Part shown: positions 1 to 13,233 of the stretch, piece by piece
Numbering within the stretch: position 1 is the first letter of the stretch
How the letters are laid out: each line of letters begins with the position of its first letter
The notes under the pieces: generated by a model
The model's database searches: none
What the model was told of the DNA's origin: nothing
Seen by the model: only the letters and a program-made list of their open reading frames with translations
Position numbers and translations under genes: made by a program
Assembly: GCA_013397075.1 (NCBI GenBank)
Contig: VWZS01008816.1
Location: 2,163,621 to 2,227,620 of the forward strand
DNA: 64,000 bases
From: Rhabdornis inornatus
Taxonomy: Eukaryota > Chordata > Aves > Passeriformes > Rhabdornithidae
Direction: 5' to 3'

Positions 1-177
1 GAACTGGGTGAAACAAAATCTTGGAAGATGTAATCTCTTTGAAATTACTTTGACCTCCAACGCTTTTAGCTAATCTACATGGACAGATTAATTTTAGAAA
101 CACGTACTCTGTAAAGGAAGAGAATAAAATCTAACTTTATGACTGCAATTCTAATACTGAGTAACTAACTGCACACT

Positions 178-722
178 TGTGGTAGGTTGACCTTAGCTGG
201 AGGCCAGGTGCCACCCATGCAGCTCAATCACTCCCCCTTCTCAGCTGGACAGGGCAGAGAAAATAAAATGAAAAAGTCTCCTAGTTTCCGATGAGGCAGT
301 TTACCAAAGCACAAGCAAAGAAAAAACTCGAAGATTTTGTTTTCCACTTCATGCGAGGAAGTGCTGTCCAGCCACTTTCAGGAACCAGGGGTCCAGCATA
401 CATAGTGTTTGCCCTGGACGGCAAACATCGTAAATAATGAATGCCCTCTTTTCCTTAGCTTTTATATCTGAGTTGATATCATATGGTATGGAAAATACAT
501 TTCATTAATTTGGGCCAGCTGGCCTGGTTCTGTCCCCTGCCAGGATCTTCCTCACCTCCAGCCTACTAATGGGGGAGGAATGTTGGAGAGACAAGAGCTG
601 ATGCTGTGCCAGTGCTGCTCAGCAGTACCCAAAACTGGTGTGTTATCAACATCTTTCCAGCAACCAATGCAGAGCACAGCACTGAGAGGGCTGCTGTGGT
701 GAAAATTATCTCAGTGAGATCC
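178..722 (-). mobile_element. Degraded ERVL-type solo LTR
   Basis: The left edge (tgtggtaggttgacc) reads on the minus strand as the 3' end of an avian ERV LTR, and the right part (gtgaaaattatctcagtgag) matches the 5' end, which in better copies reads as a tgctggttttggctggga-type start. The middle keeps LTR landmarks in order: a degraded TATA block (agcttttatatctgag, about 455-470), the tatcatatggtatgg block at 476-490, and the 'gatgctgtgcc..gctgctcagca' and 'gtgttatcaacat' blocks. The same order is seen in the copy at 24777-25366. No internal retroviral genes flank it, so it is a solo LTR or remnant. It is clearly more diverged than the other copies here. Confidence 0.7.
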
Positions 723-3700
723 AATGCAATTTTCTGAGCTGAGTGACAAAAAGATACTCTCTCACTTAACCTCCAACCATTTCCTGAAGTGCAAACAGGA
801 GGATTCTAAAAATGGGAGAAAAGTTCCTGAAATTAAGTTTCTTACAATATCAAAGTGGCTATCTGGAAAACCTAGGATTTTTCCATGAATTCCATGTAAT
901 TTCTTGGTTTCAGGATCTCAGGGTCTACGTAGAAGCTTTTAAATGTTCTAGATCTCACATAGTAGGAAGAGTTATTCTGGGCTGTATGACCTTATCCAAA
1001 TTCTTAACACACAAACACATTTCTGGGTGTTGCCTAAACTAGAAGAAAGGCTATGTTCATTGAATTACAGACAGTTATGTGTAAAGAGAGTAATTGCATT
1101 TGCTGAGAAGTGTTCCTTCTGGTAGAATCAGTTAGCCATGTAATGCACAGTACCAGCAATATTTCTACTGGAAGTATGATTTTTGTACAACAAGGTAACA
1201 CTGTTTATATCAGATACAGAAACCTCTATTAAAAAAGGAGAAGAAATGTTTCCAGAACAACATAATTGTGGATGTTTCTGTGGATGAGATGGAACCATTT
1301 TATTAAAAGGCATTGCTGCAACTTTCAAACCTTCCAATCAAAGCTGTTCCAAAGATTATTCCAGTGTTTAAGCTCTGGGGTGTTATAGACACTACATTTC
1401 TTGAAATTTGTAATCTAATCTGTCTCATGAGGGTTCTGATTATAACTCAATATGCAAAACTTGAAAGAGCAAGCATAGTTTTCCAGAAATGTAGACTGGA
1501 AAAAAAAAATAATAATTTTGCATTTTCTATATAGTCCTTATTAATGATTACGACAACTTAGCATATCAAAGACCTTAGTAGAATTATATTATTTTTCATA
1601 GTATCTAATGGACTACTCAATAAATACTAATCACATGCTACAATTCCTTTGCTAAATGGGAACATAAATTGTTTTAGCTGAGTAGTAAAGCAGAGTCAGT
1701 GATACTGGTCATTGTATTGGCCTTATTTCATTGTATCTTGTGTTAAATCTGTTCTCCATATTACCACAGTATTTTAAAAATCATGGTTTTGATTATTTTT
1801 CCAGTTTTAATACTATTTACTGTAATTTTGGTATCATAAATTAAGTTTGGTCTCTGAAATCCATTAATATAATGTTTATTCTTGCTACTGAATCACCAAA
1901 ATATTAAATTAAGCATTTGATAACCCCAAACTGAACAGATCTCCCAGTATTTTGTCAAAAAAAAAAAAAAGGAAATATTTCCTGTTCGTACTACATATGA
2001 AGAATATATTTTAATGAAAATAACAAACTTTTAAAATTGAAAAAAAATATATTTACAATTCATTTATAGAAGAATTATTGCAGAATGTGAATGATTAATT
2101 TATTTCAATTATAAATCTATTTTAACTGTCATTTTGCACAGTTTAGGTTATTTCAAGATATTGGATACTAAGAACAAGGAAATAAAGTATTAAGCAACTC
2201 TATTTACTTCCCTGGTCATAGTAGTTCTCCTTGTGCATCTCTAGCTGAAATACTTTTATTTTTTTCTTGATATCTTTATTTTAGATTACTAAGGTTTATA
2301 CTAAGAATTTTTTTCCATCTTCAAAATGTTGTGTGAGATTTCTTTTATTCCTGCAAAGTTCTAAAAATAATTTTCCAGGTTTTATCAAATTATTCTGTCA
2401 TTAAAATCAATGGTGTCAACTGTCAACAGCAATTGAAATATAGTTGACTGAAAGCAGTCTTTTTTTCCTTTTTTTTTTTCTTCTTAAATATCACCAGTTT
2501 GATTCCACTTTTATCAATCAGGCCACTGTATCTTACTAACTCCCTTAAGCATTTTAGATATCACTCTGCTCTTTTGTTTCCCTTCCAACATCTATACATG
2601 CCACATTGGGGAATTACATTAATTTGCCTGATCTTTCCCAATATTCCATATAAAGCTGCAAAGCAACTACTTAAGAAGTAAAAGCCTAAGGAGCTTTTGT
2701 TTCTTTCTTTTAAAGAGACTCCGAGTATTCCACACATCACTCTGAAATCCCCTCTGTTGATGTATCCGAAATCCAAGTCCTGCCCAGGTTTGGTTCTGTG
2801 ATCCCAGCAGTACCATATGTAGGCCTTTCTCCCTTGAATTATAAGTTGCATGAATGATTTTATGGTGGTAACTCAACTCTGATGAGATCTTTTTTCCTGA
2901 AACTGAATCTCCTTACAGTGCTCTATTATGTAAGCTCAGAGCTTCTTGAGCCTGAAGAATTACAGTCTTCAAAAAAATTAGGGTGTCTTGTATTTACCAG
3001 TAACTTTCTTAGTCCTATTAAGACTATCCAGCTATTAAGGAAGGCTCATTTCCTTCTCTGGATCATAAACAAATCATTCTGAACAAGCTCATATGTGCTT
3101 TTCCCCAGCTTGAAATACAAGGAGCCATATATCATCAGGCATAAAATATCAGGCAACAGCAAGGGCAGGCTGCTTCTGGGAGGGACAAGGAGTTAAGCAT
3201 GGCAAGGCAGGCAGAGGCAGTTGTCACACTGACAATTTATGATCTTTCAGCTAATGAAAAACAAAGGCCTGAAGCAACTATCTCAATTTCTTTGCTTGCA
3301 AATTGCACTTCTGTGTAATTTTGAGGTTTAGAATATAATAAGGAAAGGAGGCAGAATTTTAGTTCACAGAAGGATGAAGTGATTAAAAATGTAAAACACC
3401 AGACTTTCATGCAGAAGGTTTAAAACTTTCCCTTCAACAAAACCAACACACTTTGGTCTTATGGTGAAACCAATCATGTTCTTTTAAGGAGGAATTTACA
3501 CAAAATATTTTTAAGTGAGATTCATATGCTGAATAAGGCCACTGTTTTGTCTTGTATTCTAAGATAGAAAGCACAGTTGAAGCTATGTGTTGTTCACATA
3601 GAAATGAATAGTAGAGGTATTATTTATGTGGTCTGATTCTTTCTTCTAGCACAATCTATGTTTCTATGATGTCTTTGAGTTTTTGTTTTGTTTAGGTTTT

Positions 3701-4473
3701 TTTTATGTTGCCCTATTTCAATTTGCCCAGACATAAGCCAAAAAATCCCCTTTCAACAGACTCTCCGTGCTCCTGCATTTTGTCTAGAGGGGGGCTGGAT
3801 GGCTGTGTGAACTAAAATTTTAGAACCAAGCCTTTATTTAAATCCTGTCTGCTCTTCCCTAGACATTTGTATATATGCATTGACACCATGGCAAAAGAAA
3901 ACACACTGAATCAATCTACCAGATTAATTCATTGCATAGTCCTTATGCATACACCATGTAACTCCAAGTTCCTAGCAGAAAATTCAATTAAAAGGGAAGC
4001 AAACTGTTAGTCAAATACATTTGAACTTTTTCTGGAGCATCCATGCCAGTTCTACATATTCACATGATGCTCTTTTCCTCTGGTTGAAGAGTTTTTCTCC
4101 CTGACATTCCACTTGCTTACCCTTCACCAATGGTTTAATGATGAAGGTTTTCTCATAGTCTGATGCATAACTGGTATGATACGTTGCAGTCTGGTGTGTT
4201 AAATAAACATGTATTTTTAATCTCATTCTGCTGACATAAGTCAGAACGTGGGGCAACAAGATATTGGCATTACCCAGTAGAATTTTTATTCATACATACA
4301 TATATGCATATCTATATATATACACACACACTTAATGTTCTATGAACCTCTCATTTTAAGAGTTCACGTCACAAAAATTCTTCATGCTATTTCACAACGA
4401 GATATTCTAGTGCCTTCTTGTATTAATACTTCCTTGTGTTCTGTGTAAATGTTTTACACAGACTAAGGCTTCA
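723..4473. other. AT-rich unique sequence, no recognised gene
   Basis: Mostly AT-rich single-copy sequence with short A/T runs (for example an A-run near 1958-1971 and T-runs at 2461-2480). Open frames are short and unrecognised. A TA/CA-rich low-complexity patch lies at about 4293-4332. The only coding hint is the candidate first exon at 2882-2929, described with the 2882-9062 entry. Confidence 0.6.
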
Positions 4474-7400
4474 TTCTTGGAGAGGACACTGAGGGGAGAC
4501 CTCGTTGTCACAGCTTCTTTATGTGGGGAAGCAGAGGCATGCATGCTGTTCTCTCTGGTGACCTGTGGTAAGAATGCCATGAAGCTGTCAGGGAAGGTCT
4601 AGGTGGAATACCAGGAAAAAGTTCTTCAATCAAAGGGTGATGAAGCTCATGAAACAGGCTCCCCAGGGAAGTGTTCGCAGCACCAAACCTGACAGAGTTC
4701 AAGTGTTTGGACAGTGCTCTCAGGCATATGGTGTGATTCTTGGGGAGATGCAGGGCCACCAGTTGGCCTCAATGATCCTTCCAAATCAGGATATGATTTG
4801 ATGAATCTTACTCTCTTCATAACATAATCATACTAATGACCTAGACCTATGATGTGGTACACAAGAACCCAGATGTTTTCCTCCTTAATAAACACCTCAG
4901 GGTCCCATGCTGCAGTCAATACTATTGTTATACCTCTCTAAGCACTATAATGCTCAGTGTTATGCCACTTGTACTGTCCTAAGCATTCAGGCTCCTTAGC
5001 TCCTCCTAGCTGATACCATTATCTCCCTGCTTCCTTAAAACTTCTAACCTTTGTGCCTGCAGGTAACTTTAGCTCACTTCTGCTTTTCCTACTGTGATGA
5101 TTTTAAACAGAAAATGCATTTCCCAGAGGGTAAGTTTAGTTAGCAAGACTTTCCCCCACTATTTCTCATTTAGGTGCAAACTCTTTGTCTCATATAGCCA
5201 GTTCTTCAAACTGGGACTCACACAGCAATTGAGTAAATATTAATTCCTCCCTTTAATCCAGTATATTTCATTTGACACTATACCAGATGTTTTATAAATT
5301 ATGGGATTAAATCTGTTTAATGTAGCTTCATCAAAACCAGAAGAAACAGTAGAAGAGGGGAATCTGGCATGATGTCTCTGATACATTAAATTTGTACCAT
5401 TTCCTTCCAAATGCTTTAAGATTTGAGGTTGAATTTATATGTTTCAGTCAATCCAGTAATATACTAACTGCAGAATTGTGGTATAAAATCCATAATGCCC
5501 TATCCTACTTTATATGAATGCAGCCTGTATCTTATACTAAACACAAGATTAAAAAACACCTTAAAGCATTAATCCCCCTTTCTAATGGAAAAAGAAATAA
5601 ATATTTTCCATTTTAGTTGATCCAAGCTTTTAAAGTAGTCCTCTGTATGAGTTTGGTTATCCTTTGATGCTTTGTCCCTTTTAGTATCTTTTTAGTGTTG
5701 TGTAATTGACCAAAGGAAGCGTAAAAGTGAGTCATTTCACTGGCTGAAAAAATTTCTGCAGGTAACGCAGTTCAATTTCTTTCCATGTTATCATTATTGT
5801 CAGTATTAATCTATGCCAGAAAAATGCATAAAATTCATTTTCTTATTTTCACTTCAGGAGGCAGTGAAGAGATACTGAATATTCAGAATTTAACCTTTTA
5901 TGTAATGCATTTCAACTTAATGCATCAACAAACAAAACTGATATTGATGCACTTAATCATTGCCAGTGCTATTTTCATCTAGTTTTCATATATTAACTTG
6001 TTGAAAAAACTTGTTGATTCTTACAGTTAGAGTTCACTCTCCTTCAAGAGCACTTCTACTGTCATGAAAAAGCAAGAAGAATAGTGAATTTGTATGTGGG
6101 TAAGTTTGAGCCATAGGTAAATGGAAAAGTCCAAGCAGAAAGAGTGCTAATCCCCATATATTGGTCATTTTACTTAGTGAAAGTTTAAATATTCGTAGCA
6201 TGCCCAAAATACTTCCACCAGTTTTCTCTGGAAAAAATCCACATCACTTGCACCTTCATATTAGTCCTGAAACAGAACATAAGGAAGACAGATTGCATTT
6301 TGGCATATATCTATTCTCCTTTGCAATCTGGACAGAGTAAGGGCACAGGTTAACTTTCAGTCCGCTATCTCGGAAGCTCACTACAAACTAAATAATTTTC
6401 TGAATATAATTTTATAGACCTCACAATGAAAATAATTTTATAGACCTGACAATGTACAGACACTTAATGTTACAGAAATTTCTCTCTTTTTTTCCCCTCC
6501 AAATGAAGTTACTGTAACTATCTTCTCTAAATCTACACATTTTTCAGTTATTCTGCCTCTCCTCCCACAGGCCATATACCTAAATGAGCAAAAAATAAAT
6601 AACATAAATAACAATCTTGAAGACTGTTGTTGGCTAGAGTTCATCTCAATTCCTTCAGCTTTACTTTCTGCACTTGATATAAACTATCCTCATAACACAT
6701 TATATTCAATATGTATGCAATTTTTTAAAAAAAAAATTTACTTCCTTTTATTCCACTCTTTTTCCTTGCTCTTGGATGCTACCAGCATGAACAGCTTTAG
6801 ATTTTGAAGTAGTTTTATTCTATATTTGTGCCTTTAGAGAACTTTGATGTATGTTACTTTGCAGTCTGTTCATTTTTTTTAATACTTTCTGTGAGAGTTT
6901 ATGACAGCTCACACCAGGTTCAAAAATCATTATTTGAACAAATGTGTTCAGTAAAGCTACTGCCAGTGACCACATTTGCAGAAGACAGATTGATATGGCT
7001 AATTATAACAATCTAGATTTTTTCTTCTAGTAAACCTTTGACCAAGGATTCTATGCTAAAATTAATACTCACTCTTTTGAAGGTTTACATTAGGCCAAGT
7101 GATACTTTAATGACTCTTCTATAAAATATAGACTACATTCTTCTCTCTAAAAATGCTGACATATAAATTAGAATTTAAATGCCAGTGAGTGGGACCCATT
7201 CACATGGGAGGGAGGATGAGGTGGAAGCCATGTGTGATCCCAGCTCACCAGCCAGGACACAACAGCACAACACCCAAAACCTGTGGGCAGAGCAAGGTGA
7301 CAGGCTTCACTGCTTGTCCCAGACAAATTGAAACACTCTGTTGGGTTCAGAGCCCACCTAGTGAATTGAGCCAGGAGATGGGGCCAGAAACATGACTGGA

Positions 7401-9062
7401 AACATGACTGGAAGCTATTAATCCAGAGACAGAACTTGAGATAGCACACATCCAGCATGGTTCTGACAAAGAGGGGGCACCTGGCCTGCCCTGAAATGTG
7501 GTCCTGTATGTCATGGTGTACTCTGGGTCCTGACACTCAACTAAGAGACTTTCTCAAGTTTCTGTATCTATTTTGATATTGTGACCTGAATGTTCTACCA
7601 TTCCAGGTTCAGTTAAGATTTGCATCAAATAAAACTTTAAACATAATAAATCTTGGATATCAGAACCAGATTTTGAAAATATAAACGCAAAAAGAAATAA
7701 AATATAGACATGCAAGTACAAAGGTTTCTCTTGTTCTTATTCACGAAAGTTTTCTTAACTGGAAGTTTTCATGTAGCCTTCTAAAACATTCTCTGCTGCT
7801 GAAGTTCTTATCCAACAAATAGAATATAATGACATTAATTTATGCCATTATCAAGCTGAGCATTTGTAGTGCCATTTCAATTGTCTTTAGAACTTGAACG
7901 CTTTCTTTTCTCCACTAGAAATCTCGTTTCATCTCATGATTATAGTTTCTCTTTTAGTTAATTTCTTTAAACTCATCAAGAATTATCCAAAATTTTATTC
8001 AAGTTATGCAACAACCAATCTGATGGCTTTTTTGTAGTTTTAGCTTTTCATTTTTTTAAATACCTTCATCTTAAAAGTTTTGCATCACTTGGGACTTTGC
8101 ATGAAGTCCAGAAAGCCATTATATGAGTTTTGTATTTGGGTTTTTTTGTTTATTTTGGTATGTTTTGTTTTTTCCCCCTCCCACTCTCTCCATCCCCTTT
8201 ACCATAAAAAAACCACAGGCATACTTTTGTATAAAGGAAATAATTTGACACAGTTTTAAAACTTAACATTTTGAAAATATCTACAAGTGGTATTTATTTA
8301 ATTGATATGACTGTTGGTTGATTTTTTGAGCTGCTCATTTGTATTCTTTCCCTGATATTTATCAGAATAAAAATTTCAGAGTGGAAACAGTAGAAATTAT
8401 TTTGATTACCAGCTCTTCAGATTACTGTAGATATCAGGAGGCAAGGATCAGAGGATCAAGTATCTGTGTATCTTTGTCTCTACACAGCTTCCAAGCCATC
8501 CTGTGTCATCATTTCCAGATATGTGTAGAACTGAGTGAGGCATCTGGACAGTATTTTTTTCTAAAGAGATGGTTTAATATTAAGCATGCAGTCTCTGCAT
8601 ACCTACTTGCCTAAATGCAGGCCAACTTTTCTAGGACTATTGGCTATTTACCTCCCTCAGCTGCACAATTCTGTGCAAACACTGGGGAAAACGGAGACTT
8701 CTATAATCAAGTATGCAAAGGTACACTTCATGTGGGAGGGAAATTTTTAATTATAGTACCTTAAGAATATATTTAAGAAAGAAAGGGGGGGATGACAGCA
8801 TACATCTGGCATACTCACACCATTACCAGAGTTCTGTGACCTGCTAGGATTCTTTCTCTTGCTGTCTTACACCTGTTCTCAACCTTGAATAATATTGGTC
8901 CAATAAAGCCTTGAATCATTAACTTAAATGAACAAACTTCTTTTTTTTTCTTTTTTTTCAGTCAAATGTCATAAATATGAGGTCTTCTCTGATATCATTG
9001 GAGAACTGCCATATAGCATCTCTATCGAAACAGAAACAAAGGGACAAGGACAAATAAATTAA
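2882..9062 (+). CDS. Tentative three-exon small-protein gene model
   Basis: I do not recognise this protein and the model is weak. Exon 1 would run 2882-2929: ATG plus 15 codons, ending at a TAT|GTAAGC donor. Exon 2 would run 5063-5129: acceptor ttgtgcctgcAG, donor AGG|GTAAGT, and one open frame only. Exon 3 would run 8962-9062: a long pyrimidine tract ending ttttttttcAG at 8961, and a TAA stop at 9060-9062. Exon 1 exits in phase 0. Exon 2 enters in phase 0 and exits in phase 1, and exon 3 stays open only when entered in phase 1, so the joined frame is continuous for 71 residues. The product would have a hydrophobic stretch at residues 8-26 (signal-peptide- or membrane-like, LLTVLYYVTLAHF), cysteines at 23, 27 and 41, and a polar tail ending GQGQIN. 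Against it: the context of the ATG is poor (C at -3), splice-like motifs are frequent in AT-rich DNA, and I recall no homolog. It could also be part of a longer gene or a non-coding transcript. Confidence 0.15.
4474..4795 (+). mobile_element. CR1 LINE, 3' fragment
   Basis: The sequence follows the avian CR1 3' region in sense orientation: 'ggagaggacactgaggggag', then a 'caggaaaaagttcttca' block, 'cccagggaagtg', 'gttcaagtgtttggacagtg', and 'ttggcctcaatgatccttcc' just before the terminal short repeat, which has decayed to atatgatttgatgaat. It is 5'-truncated, as most CR1 insertions are, and carries no usable frame. Divergence suggests an old insertion. Confidence 0.82.
6406..6457. repeat. 26-bp tandem duplication, two copies
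   Basis: Two adjacent units, each beginning ataattttatagacct and continuing (c/g)acaatg, with a period of 26 bases (6406-6431 and 6432-6457). They differ at one internal C/G and at the last bases. The near identity indicates a fairly recent local duplication. Confidence 0.85.
7387..7410. repeat. 12-bp tandem duplication, two copies
   Basis: The 12-mer gaaacatgactg occurs twice back to back, followed by a partial third start (gaag). It lies inside the unassigned GC-richer block at about 7180-7540. Confidence 0.85.
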
Positions 9063-12000
9063 AAAGTGTATTTATTAGTCATTAATGATGTACCAGTGTA
9101 TGATTCAATTTCATCTCATCCAGAAACTATTATTTCTAATATTAACATTTCATAAAATAGTCCCATTTCTGTTGCTTTTCATGGAGCTGTGTTATCTTCC
9201 TAGAAAACTGACATTCATTTCATGAAAAGAGTTTGCAAAATAATACACTCCTCTACGATTGTTACAAGCACAAGCTTGGTAAAAGTAATGAAAAATTTCA
9301 TTTTCTGCTACACCTAATAACATGCACTCTCAACTCTTCACCTGCACATTAACTTTGCAACATAAATACACAGTTAACAGAAACGAATATTTTAAACTCT
9401 AAATCAGATCAATGTGACAAGGCCCTGTGATTTAAGCACAACTGAATCTTAAAATTCTGCTAGGGAAGTTGTAGGAAAGTAAAAAGCCTCAGAAGAGTTT
9501 AGAAATCATACGGTTCTCTCAAAGGCAATATTTAAAATATATTTCTCCTTTTTGGTCTTTTCTTAGGAATGACACATCAATGAGAGAGTATGAGCTGGGA
9601 GGAACAAGAAGATTTTGGCAGCAGAATGCCTTCATTAATCACAAATGTGTTCCTCATTTAGGACTGCTTGCCACCAAGGAGATCCTCATGAACACATGAC
9701 AACACTTTAATTTCTTTATCACCTGGTGACCAAGCATACAGACAGTCTAGCAGATGGATGTGTACAAAGACAAGCCAAAAACTCAGCACCCAATTCAAGG
9801 TGAAGTATTTCATGTGGAGTCTGTATCCAACTACATCAAATGCAGGCTTGTGATAAACTACAGCCTCAGCATGTTTAGGATTATTACAGACTAAAATTAG
9901 CTTAATTCCCAACAATTCTAAAAATTTGGAACTATAGTTTTTTAATAGTTCCTAAGAAAGAGTGAAATTCCATACATTCACACAACTATCCAGTTGCTCA
10001 TAAGAGCCTTTTGCAGATATGGAGACCTTCTCATTTGAAAAGGAATTTAAGTGCAGAAAATCTAAGAGGCATAGGTAATTTTATACACATAGAAATATTG
10101 TGAAACTAACAGATGTAGCAGAGCTCTATGTAAGATCCAACAAGAGGGAAAGGTGAGTTTGTTTTAACACAAAACAGTTTTTTCACTTACACTCATGCTC
10201 TCACATCACCATCAACCACCAAAACAATTGAGTCCAAGCAGTCTGGCCTACAGCACCAAGACATATATCCTGTGGTCTAGTAAAGATTTAAAACAGTAAT
10301 AAAAATTGACAAGAGATATCCAGTTCTGCTTATCCAGGTACCATCAAAATCCAAACATTCTGGAAATTTTGTCCATTTGATGATTGTACAACTAGACATA
10401 TCTTTTCTTTCTCCATTCATATTGATTTAACAAATTTCTCTTTCTCTTCTATTGCAAATCTCTAATAATAACATTGACGCCTGATATTTTAGAATTATGG
10501 TGTGCTTAATGGAGTCCAAACTACCACAGCATGGAATCCACATCCTTCTGACAGTTGCTCGGTCTCACTTAAGAGCATAAATGTTCTCAGAATTTTCTGT
10601 TCTGTACAGCTGATGGCCTGACCTGTTATTTCAGAATCACTAATAATTTCTAAGCATTTTTTTTTTATGATTGATTTAGAATAGCCACAATTATAAAAAG
10701 CTCATGCTTCTGATAGGCAGTCCTAGACATTGTCATGAAAGGATTAAATGCAATTAGACTGTCACGTAGTTCATAATGGAACCATAAAAATACACAATCA
10801 AAAGAGTGCCAGTCAGATCATATAGACTGACATATGAATTAAACAAACTCTGTGATCATTTGAGCTCCAAAGAGTATTTGGTGGTTGTGCTACCACACAG
10901 AATTTATAAAAATAAGTGACTTGTGCACCTATGCAAAAAAACCCCTACATGTACATTACAAAACAAGGACTGTACTGAAGCTAAACATGGTGTGAATAGT
11001 TTCTAAAACTTTCTTGGATGCATCCTGCTACACATAGAATTTTGAACTCATAAAAATTAGGGGGAAAATAACCTCCCACCAGAAATAACCACATGAATTT
11101 TACTTCCATGAGCCGATGATATTCCTGACATAAACATCAGCTTATATTTTAAGAAAACAGTGGCATATTAAAAAAAATATAGTCATATATATATTAATAG
11201 ACATAGAAATATAAATTCATAGATAAGAAACATATATGCATATTCTCTTTTGGCTTTTTGAAGTTGTCAGAGAGATCTGTGCAGCCATAGTGTGATTATA
11301 TGACCACAAAATGAGCCCCCAAGTGCAAGTGACTCAAAATGCCAAGTCCTATAATTCTGTTCAGAGCCAATTCTTATACTCGAAGCAAAGGCAGTCTTTA
11401 GTGTCTTCCTAGAATTCATGTATTATGGCATTAGCTCCATAAATCAGCAGTATAAGGTTGCTGAGGATTATTGCTTTAAACAATTTTTGTACAGAAGTCA
11501 AAAAGGAAGCATTTTGAGGTAATAAATGGTTAGACCAACTTCTGCATTTTTTGTGGGATGAGCACTTATCTCCAGTAGGCTAAAGGGTTCTGCTGCTTGA
11601 ATGGCTTCTAACAAAACTGAAATTTGCAAATGTCTTGCTGTAATACATGTAACTGTACACATTTCAAGATGCTTAATTCCTCTCTAAAGATTGCAGGCTG
11701 AAAGATAAAGAAACTGGAGCTCAGGTAGGTAATGCATTACAGCAAATGTCAAAGTAGAATAATGAACAGAACTATTAAATACCGTATGGTTGGAATGCAG
11801 CTTGGCTAGGGCTCGTTCTGTATTCTGTACGAACTACAGAAACACACATATTATTGTATACAAATTGCTCTGAATAGACCACTGTGTAAACGCAATCCAT
11901 TAACACTGCCTGCAAGAGGGTTTATTGCAAGCAATTTATTTTAAAATAATAATTTAAAAACATCCATTAGACTCTTGTTAACTTTTGGCTATATTACTGT

Positions 12001-12724
12001 TGATAACTTTCAGCTGTGACTAAGCATATTGGTTATTTTCTTTACCATTTTTGTTCTTTTGTAATTTAATTCAAAACATAGTTATTAAGGATCCAAGAAA
12101 TGTAGTATTGCTTGGTTCTCATTATTTTCTGAGTATTTCACAAAATTGCAGGGTCAGAAAACGCCTAAATTCTGAAATAGTTTCAACAAACATTTCTGCC
12201 TAGGTGTATAAACAATCCCTTCTGGGCTCTACACGTGTAACTGCTATAGTTTGTCTCAGCAAGAAGAATTAGCTTTTGTTAAGTACTGTATTAAATTGCA
12301 GATTATATGAAGCTTATATGTTTTATTTCATCAGCCAGTTCACAGACGTTCATTTTGGACAAAACAAATTTGAGTGATTATAAAAGAGTATATTCTCAAT
12401 CTCTTTTTGCATTTTACAAACTTCATGAACAGATTCGTAGGTTCACTCTTCCCTCTCTCAAGACAATTATCTCTTCCTTCAATTTTTTTTTTTTTCAGTT
12501 AGGAAAAGTTGCACAATAGAAGTTATTGAGTCATCTAGAAAGCCTAAATCACCTACACTAAGCTGGTTTTGGGGGCAAAGCCTGGTTCACAGACTTCAGC
12601 TACAAATGAGATGATTGAGGTTCTGTGACCAACAACATTCTTGTTTTAATGAACTGTAATCATGCAGAAGACACATGAACTAGCCAGAAAGCATTAATGA
12701 ACATCTGCAGTTGTTTTGAAAAGA

Positions 12725-13233
12725 TGTTGTCTTGGTTTACAGTGGGATAGAGCTAATTTTCTTCTTAGTAACTGATGCAGTGCTGTGTTATGGATTTAGT
12801 AGGAAAACACACTGATGTTTAAGTTGTTGCTGGGTACTCCTTACCCTAAGTCAAGGACTTCTCATTGTCTCAGGCTCTGCCAGTGAGCAGATGCACAAGA
12901 AGCCAGGAGGAAGCATAGCCAGACTGGACATTGATCAATGGGTAGTGAGCAATTGTACTGTGAATTTCTTATTTCTTTGCAATTTATTTATCTCTCTCTC
13001 TCCTCATTTCATTACAAATTTTGTTGCTTTTATTGTGGTTGTTATTAAAAATATTATTTTCCTTAGTATTGTTGCTATTATTATATTTTATGAAGTTTCA
13101 ATTATTAAACTGGTTTTATCTCAAATCCATGAGATTTATTTTTTTCCTACTATCTTCCTCCTCATCAGGGTGAGAGCAGGGAGAATAAGAGGCTGCGTAA
13201 TACTTAGTTGATGGGTGGGTTGAAACCATAACA
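12725..13233 (+). mobile_element. ERVL-type solo LTR
   Basis: It starts tgttgtcttggtttacagtg, a diverged form of the tgttgtgctggttttggctg start of this avian LTR family, and continues with the diagnostic 'gggatagagctaattttctt' and 'taccctaagtcaaggact' blocks. It ends near ccataaca, matching the usual TG...CA limits. No gag-pol sequence is attached. The interior is a different subfamily from the copy at 42269, and most of the open frame at 12891-13211 is LTR sequence rather than a gene. Confidence 0.8.

Larger units (their letters stand above)
4796..12724. other. AT-rich unique sequence with a few small repeats
   Basis: No recognised gene or large repeat. It holds the candidate exons at 5063-5129 and 8962-9062, small tandem duplications at 6406-6457 and 7387-7410, and a somewhat GC-richer, unassigned block at about 7180-7540. 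A 260-bp interval at about 11770-12030 has low simple-sequence content and looks like a candidate conserved non-coding element. A minus-strand frame at 9658-9915 (85 codons) is unrecognised and probably chance. Confidence 0.55.

Noticed and set aside
9658..9915. An 85-codon minus-strand frame with a membrane-like segment
   Set aside because: Looked superficially protein-like but has no splice-site, family or neighbour support.
12483..12611. Exon after a T-run and CAG at 12484-12500
   Set aside because: The frame is open for about 37 codons but has no good donor and an unremarkable translation.
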